64,000 bases of DNA. Origin: Actinoplanes ianthinogenes. GTDB lineage: Bacteria; Actinomycetota; Actinomycetes; Mycobacteriales; Micromonosporaceae. Made by a program: the position numbers and the translations under genes. Where the stretch lies: assembly GCF_018324205.1 (NCBI RefSeq), contig NZ_AP023356.1, positions 8,562,501 to 8,626,500 on the forward strand, written 5' to 3'. Under the pieces are notes generated by a model. It searched no databases and was not told the origin of the DNA. It worked only from the letters and a program-made list of their open reading frames with translations. How positions within the stretch are numbered: position 1 is the stretch's first letter; every line of letters begins with the position of its first letter. Of the stretch, positions 15,872-23,882 are shown one piece after another.

Positions 15872-16834
15872 ATGAACAAGCAGCGTCCGACCCTGGCCGA
15901 CGTGGCCCGGGTGGCCGGCGTCTCGCGGGCGACCGCGTCGCGGGCGATCAACGGTGAGTACGGCACCTCGGAGGAGTCCCGCGAGCGGGTGCGGCAGGTC
16001 GCGGCCCGCCTCGGCTTCGAGCCGAACGCGGTGGCCCGGGCGCTGGCCACGGGCCGGGGCGCTGCCGCGCGGCGGGAGCGGATCGAGATCCTCATCGTCG
16101 ACCCGGATCCGGACGCGATGAGCACCAAGCCGTTCTACGGCCGGGTGCTGACCGGCGCGATGCGGGCGGTCGGCGGCCGCGACATCGCCCTGGAGGTGCG
16201 GCAGGTCGCCGCGTCGCCGGCGCTCGGCGACGACGTGCCGTTCGGCCGGCTGCTGGTCAACGTCTCGGGTGACGCCGGCGCCGCCTACGCGCGGCAGGGC
16301 CGGACGATCGCGCTGGGCCGCTCGGCGCCGGGCATCACCTACGTCGCGCCGGACAACGAGGGCGGCGGGTTCCAGGCCGCCGCGCACCTGGTCAACACCG
16401 GCCGCAAGCGGATCGGCGCGGTCTTCGGCCCGCAGACCCCGTGCGCCCAGGAGCGCAAGGCCGGATTCCTGCGGGTGATGACCGGCGCCGCCCGCGCCGT
16501 CGTCTCGGTCGACGGCGACTTCACCCGCACCACCGCCTACGCCGCCGCCAAGGAGCTGCTGGCCCGCGAGCCGCTGCTGGACGCGGTCTTCGCGGCCTGC
16601 GACGTCACCGCGATGGGCGTGCTCCGGGCACTGCGCGAGGCCGGCCGCCGGGTGCCGGAGGACGTCGCGGTGGTCGGTTTCGACGGCAGCGCCCTGGCCG
16701 AGGCGGCCGACCTGTCGTCGGTCTACATGCCGGTCGAGCAGGAGGCCGAGTCCGCGGTCGCCCACCTGCTGGATCCGGCGCTGCCCCGCCCCGGCCGCTT
16801 GCCGACGTCCCTCACGGTCCGCGGTTCCAGCTGA
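15872..16834 (+). CDS. LacI family transcriptional regulator
   Basis: A 320-residue repressor: the LacI HTH with hinge is at residues 5-60 (PTLADVARVAGVSRATASRAINGEYGTSEESRERV...NAVARALATG), followed by a periplasmic-binding-protein-like ligand domain (YVAPDNEGGGFQAAAHLVNTGRKRIGAVFGP; VFAACDVTAMGVLRALREAGRRVPEDVAVVGFDGS). The ligand region is slightly short. No sugar operon is adjacent, so its targets are elsewhere or it is a stand-alone regulator. It ends next to a copy of the dispersed 3' motif. Confidence 0.92.
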   Translation: MNKQRPTLADVARVAGVSRATASRAINGEYGTSEESRERVRQVAARLGFEPNAVARALATGRGAAARRERIEILIVDPDPDAMSTKPFYGRVLTGAMRAVGGRDIALEVRQVAASPALGDDVPFGRLLVNVSGDAGAAYARQGRTIALGRSAPGITYVAPDNEGGGFQAAAHLVNTGRKRIGAVFGPQTPCAQERKAGFLRVMTGAARAVVSVDGDFTRTTAYAAAKELLAREPLLDAVFAACDVTAMGVLRALREAGRRVPEDVAVVGFDGSALAEAADLSSVYMPVEQEAESAVAHLLDPALPRPGRLPTSLTVRGSS

Positions 16835-16839
16835 TCAGA

Positions 16840-16854
16840 CCCATTTCCGGTACG
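16840..16854 (+). repeat. dispersed 3' motif variant CCCATTTCCGGTACG
   Basis: It begins six bases after the LacI stop codon on the same strand. It differs from the exact copies at two positions but keeps the GGTACG core and the placement just 3' of a stop. Confidence 0.45.
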
Positions 16855-16866
16855 CCCGGAGCACAG

Positions 16867-17262
16867 TCACCCGCGCGGGCGGCGGGTGTCGGTGAAGTGC
16901 CGCATCGCCGCGCCGAGGAACTCGACCATCCGGGGGTGGTAGGAGGTGTGCCAGGTGCGCATGCCCTCGTCCTCGGCGTAGAACAGGGCCATCCCGAGGT
17001 AGGCGTCCGTGCTGGGGGAGTAGAACCGGCTGACGACGGCGTGGTGCCGGGCGACCAGGTCCTGGACCGCCTCGTCGCCCGGCTGCGCGCCCGCGGTGAT
17101 GGCGGCGGCGATCTCGCCGTACAGGTCGTGCCAGTCGCGGTGGACCTGGTCCTTGTCGACGTGCGCCCAGCCGGCGGTCGCGGCGAGGCTGGCGGCCTGC
17201 TCGTCGGCGAGCGCGCGGCGGTAGCGGTCGGCATCCTCGGCGGCGATCGTGGAAATACTCAT
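16867..17262 (-). CDS. stand-alone TipAS-type (antibiotic-recognition) domain protein
   Basis: A 131-residue all-helical protein resembling the C-terminal drug-binding domain of TipA without the MerR HTH: DWHDLYGEIAAAITAGAQPGDEAVQDLVARHHAVVSRFY and WHTSYHPRMVEFLGAAMRHFTD. TipAS domains trap thiopeptides and similar ligands. ATG 17262 was chosen because residues further upstream are low-complexity and out of family; ATG 17274 is possible. It converges with the LacI gene. Sequestration of a peptide antibiotic is a possible role but is not shown. Confidence 0.72.
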   Translation of the reverse strand: MSISTIAAEDADRYRRALADEQAASLAATAGWAHVDKDQVHRDWHDLYGEIAAAITAGAQPGDEAVQDLVARHHAVVSRFYSPSTDAYLGMALFYAEDEGMRTWHTSYHPRMVEFLGAAMRHFTDTRRPRG

Positions 17263-17580
17263 CGGTGGTGGCATGCCCTGTCGTGAGGGGGTACGGATCC
17301 GCCGCCCGGCCGGTGGGCGCGAACGGCAGCGAACCCTCGCACGCCCGCCCGGTCCCGGCAAACCGATTTTCGCTGTTCCGAGCATCGCAGAACGCCGGCT
17401 CGGTGACGTATCCGGCGAATCGTTCTTCTGTCGGCAGCGGTTGCGACGCGTGATCGCGGCCTTGTCGGCATTCGCCGGGATTCTGGCACGACCCTCCGGC
17501 AGGAACGCCCGAGCGCGTCGGGCGGCGACGAGCTCGGGCGCCGGCACTCGCGGCGGGATTCGGCGGGCGTGGGCTCACGG
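17263..17580. other. intergenic stretch without recognisable gene
   Basis: About 320 bases upstream of the TipAS-like gene. Open frames on both strands are short or Arg/Pro-rich and resemble no family. No strong hairpin was found. Confidence 0.5.
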
Positions 17581-17596
17581 CGTACCGAAAGAAGGG
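17581..17596 (-). repeat. dispersed motif CCCTTCTTTCGGTACG
   Basis: Minus-strand copy identical over 16 bases to 11634-11649. It lies 13 bases after the stop codon of the TauE remnant, again 3' of an open reading frame. Confidence 0.6.
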
Positions 17597-17609
17597 TTGA
17601 GTGGAGCGG

Positions 17610-17750
17610 TCAGGTGCGGAAGGCGACGATGGTCCAGCGCAGGGCCTCGGCGGGGAGGCGGCGGGTGAGGCGTGCGCCGGAGAAGCCGCCGATGACGGTG
17701 GCCGGGGCCAGGCCGCCGCCGAACAGGACGGCTGCCTCGGCGAGGGTCAT
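17610..17750 (-). pseudogene. TauE/SafE-like exporter remnant (C-terminal 46 codons)
   Basis: The frame from ATG 17750 gives 46 residues ending PATVIGGFSGARLTRRLPAEALRW, very like the last quarter of TauE/SafE exporters; the full-length member in this window has GGYLGARLQPYLPERTLRL at the same place. Intact members are about 250 residues, so nearly all membrane helices are missing. The ATG overlaps the TPR gene stop as ATGA, so it may still be translated. It is best read as a deletion remnant, though a small membrane protein cannot be excluded. Confidence 0.55.
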
Positions 17751-19222
17751 CCGGTGTAGCGCGGCTCGGTGAGACGGCGGCGGAACTCGGCGTGCGCGGA
17801 CTGGAAGACGGCGTTGAGGCGGTCCAGCTCGTCCTCGGCCGGCTCGCGTCGCAGCTCGACGTTGATTTTGAAGTCGTCGTCGACGATCGCCACCTCCAGG
17901 TCGGCCAGCAGGTCGGCCGGGAGCCGGGTGAGCACGAACTCGCGGAACGCCTCGGCGATCGTGCCGGCCATGTCGCCGCAGCCGCAGGTCCGTCCCTCCA
18001 GCACCGCGCCGAGGTGGCTGCGCCCGACGATCGCGTCCGGGTGGGCCGGGCCGAGCAGCGGCAGCGTCTCCTCCAGCACCGTGCGAGCCTCCGGCAGCCG
18101 CTCCTCGTGCTGGAGGAACAGCCCGAGCGCGACCCCGGCCCGGCCGACCGTCTCGTGGTCGGCGCCGCGGCGGGCCTGCGTCACCGCCTCGGTCAGCCGC
18201 TGCTCGGCGGGGCCGGACCGGCCGGCGTCGCGCAGCGCGAGGCCCCAGTTGCGCAGCACCTGGCTCTGCAACTCGGGGCGGCCGACCCGCTCGGCGCGGG
18301 CGTACGCCGACTCGTAGGTGCGCAGCGCGGCGTCCGGGTCGCCGGCGTCGCCCTGGGCCATGGCCAGCCCGAGCGCCGCCATGACCGCCTCCTCCGGCCG
18401 GCCCTGCCGGTCGTAGGACGCCAGCACCCGCTCGATCGCCTCCACCCGGTCGGCCTGGTCGCCCAGGTCCTGCCCCAGGTTGGCCTGCACCGACAGGGCG
18501 TTGAGGGTGGCCTGGTGGTCCGGGCCGAGGCGCTCCTCGACGGCGGCGACCAGCAGGGCGACCAGGTCTTTCGACGCCGGTTCGCCATGGTCGACGGCTT
18601 GCAGGACGGCGTGCGCGATCTGCTCGACGACCTCGTCGGGCAGCTGGGGGAAACCGACGAAGACCGGGTCGGTGGAGTCGGAGGCGTGCACGATCATGGC
18701 CCGCAGCGCGAGCGCCGAGGCGACCCGCTCGTGGCCGTTGCTCCACAGGTTCTGCACGGCCTCCTCGACGACCTGGCGGGCCTCGGCGTGGTTGCCGCGG
18801 TGCAGCAGCAGGTCGGCGAGGGGTTCCAGGCCGAACGCGTACCCGGCGTGCTCCCGGCCGTAGAACGCGAGCCGCTCCCGTACGCCCTGGCGCAGCTCCC
18901 GCTCGGCCTCGTCGAGCCGGTCGGCGAAGCGCAGCGCCATGCCCAGGTTCAACCGGTACGTCAGCTGGTCCTTGTGTGACTCGTGGTCGCGCGGCGGCGC
19001 CGAGGCGGCCTGCCGGAAGCACTCGACGGCGCGGTCCAGCTGATCGGCGTTGAGCAGCACGTTGCCCAGGTCGCACTGGGCGGACGCCCAGGCCGGGCTG
19101 CCGGCGCCGTGCCGCACGGTGGCGGCCTGCACCTCGCGGGTCATCACGTTCTCCGCGTCGACCAGCCGGCCCTCGCGCAGCAGGGCGAAGGCGACATCGA
19201 CCGGGGTGGGGGCTGCAGTCAC
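17747..19222 (-). CDS. tetratricopeptide repeat protein
   Basis: A 491-residue helical repeat protein. TPR-like units run through most of it (LGNVLLNADQLDRAVECFRQA; LNLGMALRFADRLDEAERELRQG; ADLLLHRGNHAEARQVVEEA; LGLFLQHEERLPEARTVLEE), similar to regulator/kinesin-light-chain TPRs of actinomycetes. Near the C-terminus is the Cys cluster RTCGCGD, then a non-repeat domain. GTG 19222 was chosen: it fits the Met-less N-terminus VTAAPTPVD and lies in a 36-base divergent gap. Role is unknown, presumably scaffold or regulatory. Confidence 0.75.
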   Translation of the reverse strand: MTAAPTPVDVAFALLREGRLVDAENVMTREVQAATVRHGAGSPAWASAQCDLGNVLLNADQLDRAVECFRQAASAPPRDHESHKDQLTYRLNLGMALRFADRLDEAERELRQGVRERLAFYGREHAGYAFGLEPLADLLLHRGNHAEARQVVEEAVQNLWSNGHERVASALALRAMIVHASDSTDPVFVGFPQLPDEVVEQIAHAVLQAVDHGEPASKDLVALLVAAVEERLGPDHQATLNALSVQANLGQDLGDQADRVEAIERVLASYDRQGRPEEAVMAALGLAMAQGDAGDPDAALRTYESAYARAERVGRPELQSQVLRNWGLALRDAGRSGPAEQRLTEAVTQARRGADHETVGRAGVALGLFLQHEERLPEARTVLEETLPLLGPAHPDAIVGRSHLGAVLEGRTCGCGDMAGTIAEAFREFVLTRLPADLLADLEVAIVDDDFKINVELRREPAEDELDRLNAVFQSAHAEFRRRLTEPRYTG

Positions 19223-19246
19223 GCCGGGCAGTCTACGGACTTCCTC

Positions 19247-19252
19247 TAGTAT
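19247..19252 (+). promoter_or_regulatory. -10 element of a probable leaderless transcript
   Basis: TAGTAT ends six bases before the ATG at 19259, so transcription would start at or next to the A of the start codon. No ribosome binding site is visible, and the whole divergent gap is only 36 bases. Confidence 0.45.
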
Positions 19253-19258
19253 TCGCCG

Positions 19259-19933
19259 ATGATCGATCTGCCGCCGACGGTTCCGCTGTTCACCACCCCG
19301 TCCGGGGTGGAGGTCGTCGGGTTCCCGGCGGCCGGGGACGACGCGCTGCGCTGGTGGGAGCGGCTGCGGGCGGAGTACCCGGCGAGCGGGCTGTGGCCGC
19401 TGCTGATGGAGGAGGACACCCCGGAGTATCTGGCGGATTCCTACACGTACGCGACGGTGGACGAGTCGCTGGCGCAGGCGTACGCCCTCGACGGGTCGAA
19501 GCTGCTGGTCCCCGACTTCGTCGACGAGGGGGAGTGGCCGTCCGAGCCGGAGCGGCCCGGGTTCGGCCTGCCGTATTTCCGCAGCGGGCAGCCGGCGCAG
19601 GTGACGGTGGCGCTGGTCCCGGCGGCCGAGCCGTGGCTGGTGCCGGTGGTGCTGCACTACGGCGGCTGGAACAAGTATCCGAGCCCGGGCGAGCACGCCG
19701 CGATCATGCGGTACTGGCAGGAGCGCTACGGCGCGGAGCTGGTGGTGCTGACCGGCACGACCGTCGAGTACGCGGTCGCCCGCCCGCCGCTGACCAGGCC
19801 GGACGCGCTGGCCCTGGCCGGGCGGTACCGCGCCTACAACGACGGGGAGTACGACCTGTACGGCGCCGAGCACCTCACCGATCTCGCGGCCGGGCTGCTC
19901 GGGGCGCAGGTCTGGCGGATGTGGTGGGACTGA
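19259..19933 (+). CDS. DUF4253 domain protein
   Basis: 224 residues. The C-terminal 110 residues show the DUF4253 pattern (VVLHYGGWNKYPSPGEHAAIMRYWQ then YGAELVVLTGTTVEYAVARPP and LTRPDALALAGRYRAYN). The biochemical role of this family is not known; members occur widely in soil bacteria as soluble proteins. It is divergent from the TPR gene and appears to be expressed from a leaderless promoter. Confidence 0.8.
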   Translation: MIDLPPTVPLFTTPSGVEVVGFPAAGDDALRWWERLRAEYPASGLWPLLMEEDTPEYLADSYTYATVDESLAQAYALDGSKLLVPDFVDEGEWPSEPERPGFGLPYFRSGQPAQVTVALVPAAEPWLVPVVLHYGGWNKYPSPGEHAAIMRYWQERYGAELVVLTGTTVEYAVARPPLTRPDALALAGRYRAYNDGEYDLYGAEHLTDLAAGLLGAQVWRMWWD

Positions 19934-20051
19934 CGTCCCACCACTCACACGCCCCCGATGACCTGCTCCTCAAGCCTCGGTCAGACCGGCACTGTCGATC
20001 AAGGACATTCCGTTCTGGCTAAAACACCGCGGTGCGAGCCAGGATGGTGCC

Positions 20052-21068
20052 GTGCTGCGCATCCACTTCACGGTCGCCGATGCCATGAAGGTCCGGGTGG
20101 TCGTGCTGGGCCCGCTCGCCGAGCTGCAACTGAGCCTCAACCGGCTGCAACGGCCGGGGGAGCAGCGGTGGTTCGGCCGATGGCGGGCACCGACCGTGGC
20201 CGGCGCCCGGACGCTCTCCCCGGACGTCGGTGACCTGGCCCGCTTCCTCGCGCCGACGGCCGGCCTGGTCGACCTGTTCACCCTGGTCGGTCCGGCCGAG
20301 GAACACGCCGAGGCGGTCGACCGGCTGTGCCGCGCGCCGGCCGGGCCGCTGCGCGCCGAGTTCTCCTTCGCCCCGGTGGTGGCCGGGGTGCGGTCCGGCT
20401 GGATCGGCGACTTCGCGCACGGCGACCGGGCCGCGCGGGAGCGGCTGAGCGGCGCTCTGGACGAGTATCACGAGCTGGCGATCATGCCGTACTGGCCGCG
20501 GATCCGGGCCCTGCTCGACAGCGAGCGGGCGGCCCGGGTCGACGTGATGGCCCGGCACGGGCTGGACGCGATGCTGGCCGGGCTGGCCCCCACCCTGCAC
20601 TGGAAGTCACCGGTGCTGGAGGTGCCCGGCTATCTCGGGGTCAACCGGCAGGGCGCCGGCGTGGTCACCGAGGTGCACCTGGGTGGCCGCGGCCTGGTGC
20701 TGGCGCCGTCGCTGTTCACCAGCTCCGACCCCGGCCTGTTCACCCCTTGGAACGACGATCCGGCGGTGCTGCTCTATCCGGTGAGCCTGGATGCCGCGGC
20801 GGCGTTGCGGCTGTGGCGCCGCTGCGACGAGTCCGGGGAGAAGGCCCTCGCCGGGTTGCTCGGCGGGACCCGGGCGGCGGCGCTGCGGGTGATCGCGGAC
20901 GGCTGCACCACGTCGGAGCTGGCGCAGCGGATCGGGATCTCGCCGGGTGGGGCCAGCCAGCACGCGACGGTGCTGCGCGAGGCGGGGCTGGTGGTCAGCC
21001 GCCGCCATCGCAACACCGTGCGGCACACGCTCACCGGCCTGGGGGCCGGGCTGCTCAACGCCGTCTGA
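20052..21068 (+). CDS. ArsR-like winged-helix regulator with large N-terminal domain
   Basis: A 338-residue protein from GTG 20052. The C-terminus (about 275-338) is an ArsR-type HTH: TRAAALRVIADGCTTSELAQRIGISPGGASQHATVLREAGLVVSRR. The N-terminal 250 residues (MLRIHFTVADAMKVRVVVLGPLAELQLSLNRLQ) match a layout common in Streptomyces and Micromonosporaceae regulators of unknown ligand. The flanking genes (DUF4253, VOC protein) give no target clue. Confidence 0.82.
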   Translation: MLRIHFTVADAMKVRVVVLGPLAELQLSLNRLQRPGEQRWFGRWRAPTVAGARTLSPDVGDLARFLAPTAGLVDLFTLVGPAEEHAEAVDRLCRAPAGPLRAEFSFAPVVAGVRSGWIGDFAHGDRAARERLSGALDEYHELAIMPYWPRIRALLDSERAARVDVMARHGLDAMLAGLAPTLHWKSPVLEVPGYLGVNRQGAGVVTEVHLGGRGLVLAPSLFTSSDPGLFTPWNDDPAVLLYPVSLDAAAALRLWRRCDESGEKALAGLLGGTRAAALRVIADGCTTSELAQRIGISPGGASQHATVLREAGLVVSRRHRNTVRHTLTGLGAGLLNAV

Positions 21069-21073
21069 GCCGG

Positions 21074-21463
21074 TTACCCGCGGGCGAGCTCGGCCTCGCT
21101 GCGCAGCACGCAGAACTCGTTGCCCTCCGGGTCGGCGAGCACGACCCAGCCGGTGCCGTCCGGTTTGCGCAGGTCGCTCACCACGCTCGCGCCGATCGAG
21201 GTCAGCCGGGTCACCTCGGCGTCGCGATCGCCGTCGGCGGGCCGCAGGTCGAGGTGGATCCGGTTCTTCACCTGCTTGGCGTCCGGCACCTCGATGAACA
21301 GCAGCCGGTGCCGCCCGTCCGCCGACATGATCAGGCATTCCTCGTGGCCGGGCTCGTTCGGGTCGTCCGCGTCCTCGCGGTAGTCGAGGACCAGCTGCCA
21401 CCAGCGGGACAGGCCGTAGGCGTCGGTGCAGTCAACGGTCGTGTGGGAGACGTAAGAGGTCAC
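21074..21463 (-). CDS. VOC/glyoxalase-like domain protein
   Basis: A 129-residue protein with paired beta-alpha-beta-beta-beta modules of the vicinal oxygen chelate fold: HTTVDCTDAYGLSRWWQLVLDY, NRIHLDLRPADGDRDAEVTRLTSIGASVV and the closing DPEGNEFCVLR. This is the Glyoxalase_6 group, usually without proven enzyme activity. It converges with the preceding gene, stop codons five bases apart. Confidence 0.82.
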   Translation of the reverse strand: MTSYVSHTTVDCTDAYGLSRWWQLVLDYREDADDPNEPGHEECLIMSADGRHRLLFIEVPDAKQVKNRIHLDLRPADGDRDAEVTRLTSIGASVVSDLRKPDGTGWVVLADPEGNEFCVLRSEAELARG

Positions 21464-21484
21464 CCCACGATGATCTCAAGTCGG

Positions 21485-22141
21485 TCAGATCAGGACATCG
21501 GTGGTCCGGCGGTTGCCGAGATTGCGCGAGATCAGGTCGGTGACCAGCGACGACATCGTCCGGTTGTCGCCGCCGCCGGCGGACCACAGCATCGCGGCGG
21601 CGGTGCCGTCCAGGCGGACGTTCACCTCGGTCAGGATTCGCGCGTTCACGGTCTGCGGGGGTCCGAAGTCGACCCGGGGAGGGGCGGCGGCCGGGGCCGG
21701 GGCGGGAGCGGGGGCCGGGGCGGGGCGCGAGGCGGTGGGGGGCGGCGCGGTGGCGACGACCGGGGGCTCCTGGCAGGTGACGCAGCCGCCGGTCAGGCCG
21801 GTGAGGACATACCGGGTGACCACCTCGCGGTTGGCCGGCTTCCACGTGCGGTCGCCGCACGCCGAGCACGGGACACCGGGCAGGTAGGCCGAGGCGGCGG
21901 CGTGCGCCTCGGCCGCCTCGCGCGGATCCTCGACGTGTTCGCCCGGGCGCTGCAGGACCGACGGGTGACCGGCGAGGGCGAGCCAGCGGGGCCGCGCGCC
22001 GGCCGGGGCGCACGCCCAGTAGCGCTGGGCGCGCACGTATTCCTCGGCGTTCACGTGGGGGTGCCGGCGGAGCGCCAGGGTGAGCAACCCCCGCCCGTCG
22101 GGCCCGAGCGTCAGCGTGAAGCGGTCCCCGTGTTCGGTCAT
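21485..22141 (-). CDS. hypothetical protein with zinc-ribbon and Pro/Ala linker
   Basis: 218 residues, family not recognised. Residues 1-90 are a mixed domain; CSACG near 93-97 and CVTC near 120-123 form a likely zinc site; then a long Pro-Ala linker (about 135-155); then a C-terminal segment VNARILTEVNVRLDGTAAAML followed by TMSSLVTDLISRNLG. The architecture suggests a DNA- or protein-binding adaptor, but no function can be given. Confidence 0.6.
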   Translation of the reverse strand: MTEHGDRFTLTLGPDGRGLLTLALRRHPHVNAEEYVRAQRYWACAPAGARPRWLALAGHPSVLQRPGEHVEDPREAAEAHAAASAYLPGVPCSACGDRTWKPANREVVTRYVLTGLTGGCVTCQEPPVVATAPPPTASRPAPAPAPAPAPAAAPPRVDFGPPQTVNARILTEVNVRLDGTAAAMLWSAGGGDNRTMSSLVTDLISRNLGNRRTTDVLI

Positions 22142-22205
22142 GGCCCGATCATCGGCACCGGGTTCTCGCGGACAAGCACTTTCACCGGCGGATTCGACGG
22201 CTCGG

Positions 22206-22985
22206 TCAGGCGACGGCGCGGATCAGCTCGGACAGCGACGGCCACAGCGGCGCGGCGGCGCCGATGGTGAGCTCCGTGGAGAAGTCCGTCCCGTGCCCGC
22301 CGAGGACCACGCCCGCCTCCCGGGCGATCAGCGCCCCGGCTGCGATGTCCCACAGGTTCGTGTCCAGGGCCAGGCCGCCGTCGAGGCGCCCGGCCGCCTG
22401 ATACACCAGGTTCAGCGCCGCGGGCACCCGGCGGATGTCCCCGCACCTCGGGAGCAGCTCCCGGACCACCTTGCCGGCGCGTTCCTTGGTCGCCGGGTTC
22501 GGCTGGAAGCTGACCCCGATCAGGGCCTGCTCCAGCGGCGGCCCGGCCGAGCCGGAGATCGGCTCGCCGTTGAGCAGCGCCCCGGCGCCCGCCACCGCGC
22601 TGAACGTCTCGCCGGCCGCCGGGTCGTGCACGACGGCGATCACGGCCTGCTCCTGGTGGTAGAGCGCGATGCACACCGACCACGGCCCGGTCCGGCTGAC
22701 GTAGTTGCGGGTGCCGTCCAGCGGGTCGACGACCCAGGTCCAACCGCTCGCCCCGGACCGCCCGTGCCCCTCCTCGGCCTGCACCGCGTCGTCCGGCCAC
22801 GCCGCGCGGATCGCGTCCACGATGAGCCGCTCGCTGGCGATGTCGACGTCGGAGACCACGTCGTTGACGTGCGCCTTGGGCGCGCCCATCCGCAGGGTGT
22901 CGCGCCGCTCCAGCTGCAACCGGCCGGCCCGCACCGCGAGGTCGGCGACGAGCTCACGGGCCGCGAAGAGATCTCGATCCATCAC
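22206..22985 (-). CDS. inositol monophosphatase family protein
   Basis: A 259-residue member of the IMPase/HisN/CysQ superfamily. Metal-binding motifs are present: Glu-Glu in QAEEGHG (about 70), WVVDPLDGTRNYV (about 84-96) and WDIAAGALIAREAGV near the C-terminus. Members dephosphorylate inositol phosphate, histidinol phosphate or PAP; the exact substrate is open. GTG 22985 or ATG 22982 are both possible; TAGTGT six bases upstream of the GTG would fit a leaderless start. Confidence 0.85.
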   Translation of the reverse strand: MMDRDLFAARELVADLAVRAGRLQLERRDTLRMGAPKAHVNDVVSDVDIASERLIVDAIRAAWPDDAVQAEEGHGRSGASGWTWVVDPLDGTRNYVSRTGPWSVCIALYHQEQAVIAVVHDPAAGETFSAVAGAGALLNGEPISGSAGPPLEQALIGVSFQPNPATKERAGKVVRELLPRCGDIRRVPAALNLVYQAAGRLDGGLALDTNLWDIAAGALIAREAGVVLGGHGTDFSTELTIGAAAPLWPSLSELIRAVA

Positions 22986-23005
22986 CCGCGAACACTAGCG
23001 GAAAG

Positions 23006-23021
23006 GGCACTTCCAAGTGCC
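23006..23021. promoter_or_regulatory. 16-bp palindrome in a divergent promoter region
   Basis: GGCACTT-CC-AAGTGCC has perfect seven-base arms. It sits midway between the start codons of the phosphatase (22985) and the metallo-beta-lactamase (23061), where one bound regulator could control both. No regulator gene is adjacent. Confidence 0.5.
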
Positions 23022-23060
23022 TTCTGTACGCTGCCCGCCGCCCGGAATAGCGTCGGCCGC

Positions 23061-23873
23061 ATGAGCGAGTACCGCCTGCACACCTACACCGCTGCCGAAG
23101 CGGGCCTGTTCGTCAACAGCTACCTGATCGAGGGCGCCGAGGGGGTCGTGCTCGTCGACGCGAACCTGCTGCTGTCCGACATCCGCGCGCTCGCCGCCCG
23201 GATCGAGGCCCTGCACAAACCACTGCTCGGCGTCTTCGTCACGCACGCGCACCCGGACCACTTCAACGGCCTGCCGACCGTCGCCGGCGACGACGTCCCG
23301 GTGTTCGCCACCGCCGGCGTGGCCGAGACCATCGCCGCGATCGCCGAGCCGAAGCGGGCGCAGTGGCAGCCGGTGTACGGCGCGGAGTGGCCCGACAAGC
23401 ACCGGGTCCCGGACCGCTGGCTGTCCGACGGTGACGTGGTGCAGCTGGGCGGCCTGCGGTTCAGCGTGCACGCCGTCGGCGCCGCGGAGAGCCACGCCGA
23501 CTCCTACCTGGTCCTGGACGACCACGCGTTCATCGGTGACCTGGCGTTCCACGGGGTGCACCCGTACACCGCGGACGGGCACACCGGCGACTGGCTGACC
23601 GCGCTCGACCACCTCGCCACCGAGCTCGACGGCAAGACGCTGCTGCCCGGGCACGGCGCCCCCGGCGACGTGCGCATGCTGGCCGACCAGCGGCGTTACC
23701 TGATGATGTACCGGGAGGTGGTGGCCCGCCTGGCCGGTGGGGCGCCGGCGCTGACCGACGCGCAGCGCGAGGAGCTGACCGCGACGATGAGCCGGTTCCT
23801 GCCCGGTGCGCCGCTGACCTGGATGATCGGGCTGGGTGCCGACGCGGTCGCCGCGGAGCTGTCCGCGTCGTAG
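23061..23873 (+). CDS. MBL-fold metallo-hydrolase
   Basis: A 270-residue metallo-beta-lactamase-fold protein. The metal motif is THAHPDHF near residues 62-69, with further ligands in AESHADSYLV, FIGDLAF (Asp) and LLPGHGAPG (His). This spacing fits the glyoxalase II / quorum-lactonase-like branch. ATG 23061 was chosen at the divergent gap; longer versions overlap the phosphatase region. Substrate unknown. A class V PLP enzyme gene follows after nine bases and may be co-transcribed. Confidence 0.85.
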   Translation: MSEYRLHTYTAAEAGLFVNSYLIEGAEGVVLVDANLLLSDIRALAARIEALHKPLLGVFVTHAHPDHFNGLPTVAGDDVPVFATAGVAETIAAIAEPKRAQWQPVYGAEWPDKHRVPDRWLSDGDVVQLGGLRFSVHAVGAAESHADSYLVLDDHAFIGDLAFHGVHPYTADGHTGDWLTALDHLATELDGKTLLPGHGAPGDVRMLADQRRYLMMYREVVARLAGGAPALTDAQREELTATMSRFLPGAPLTWMIGLGADAVAAELSAS

Positions 23874-23882
23874 GTTGACCGG

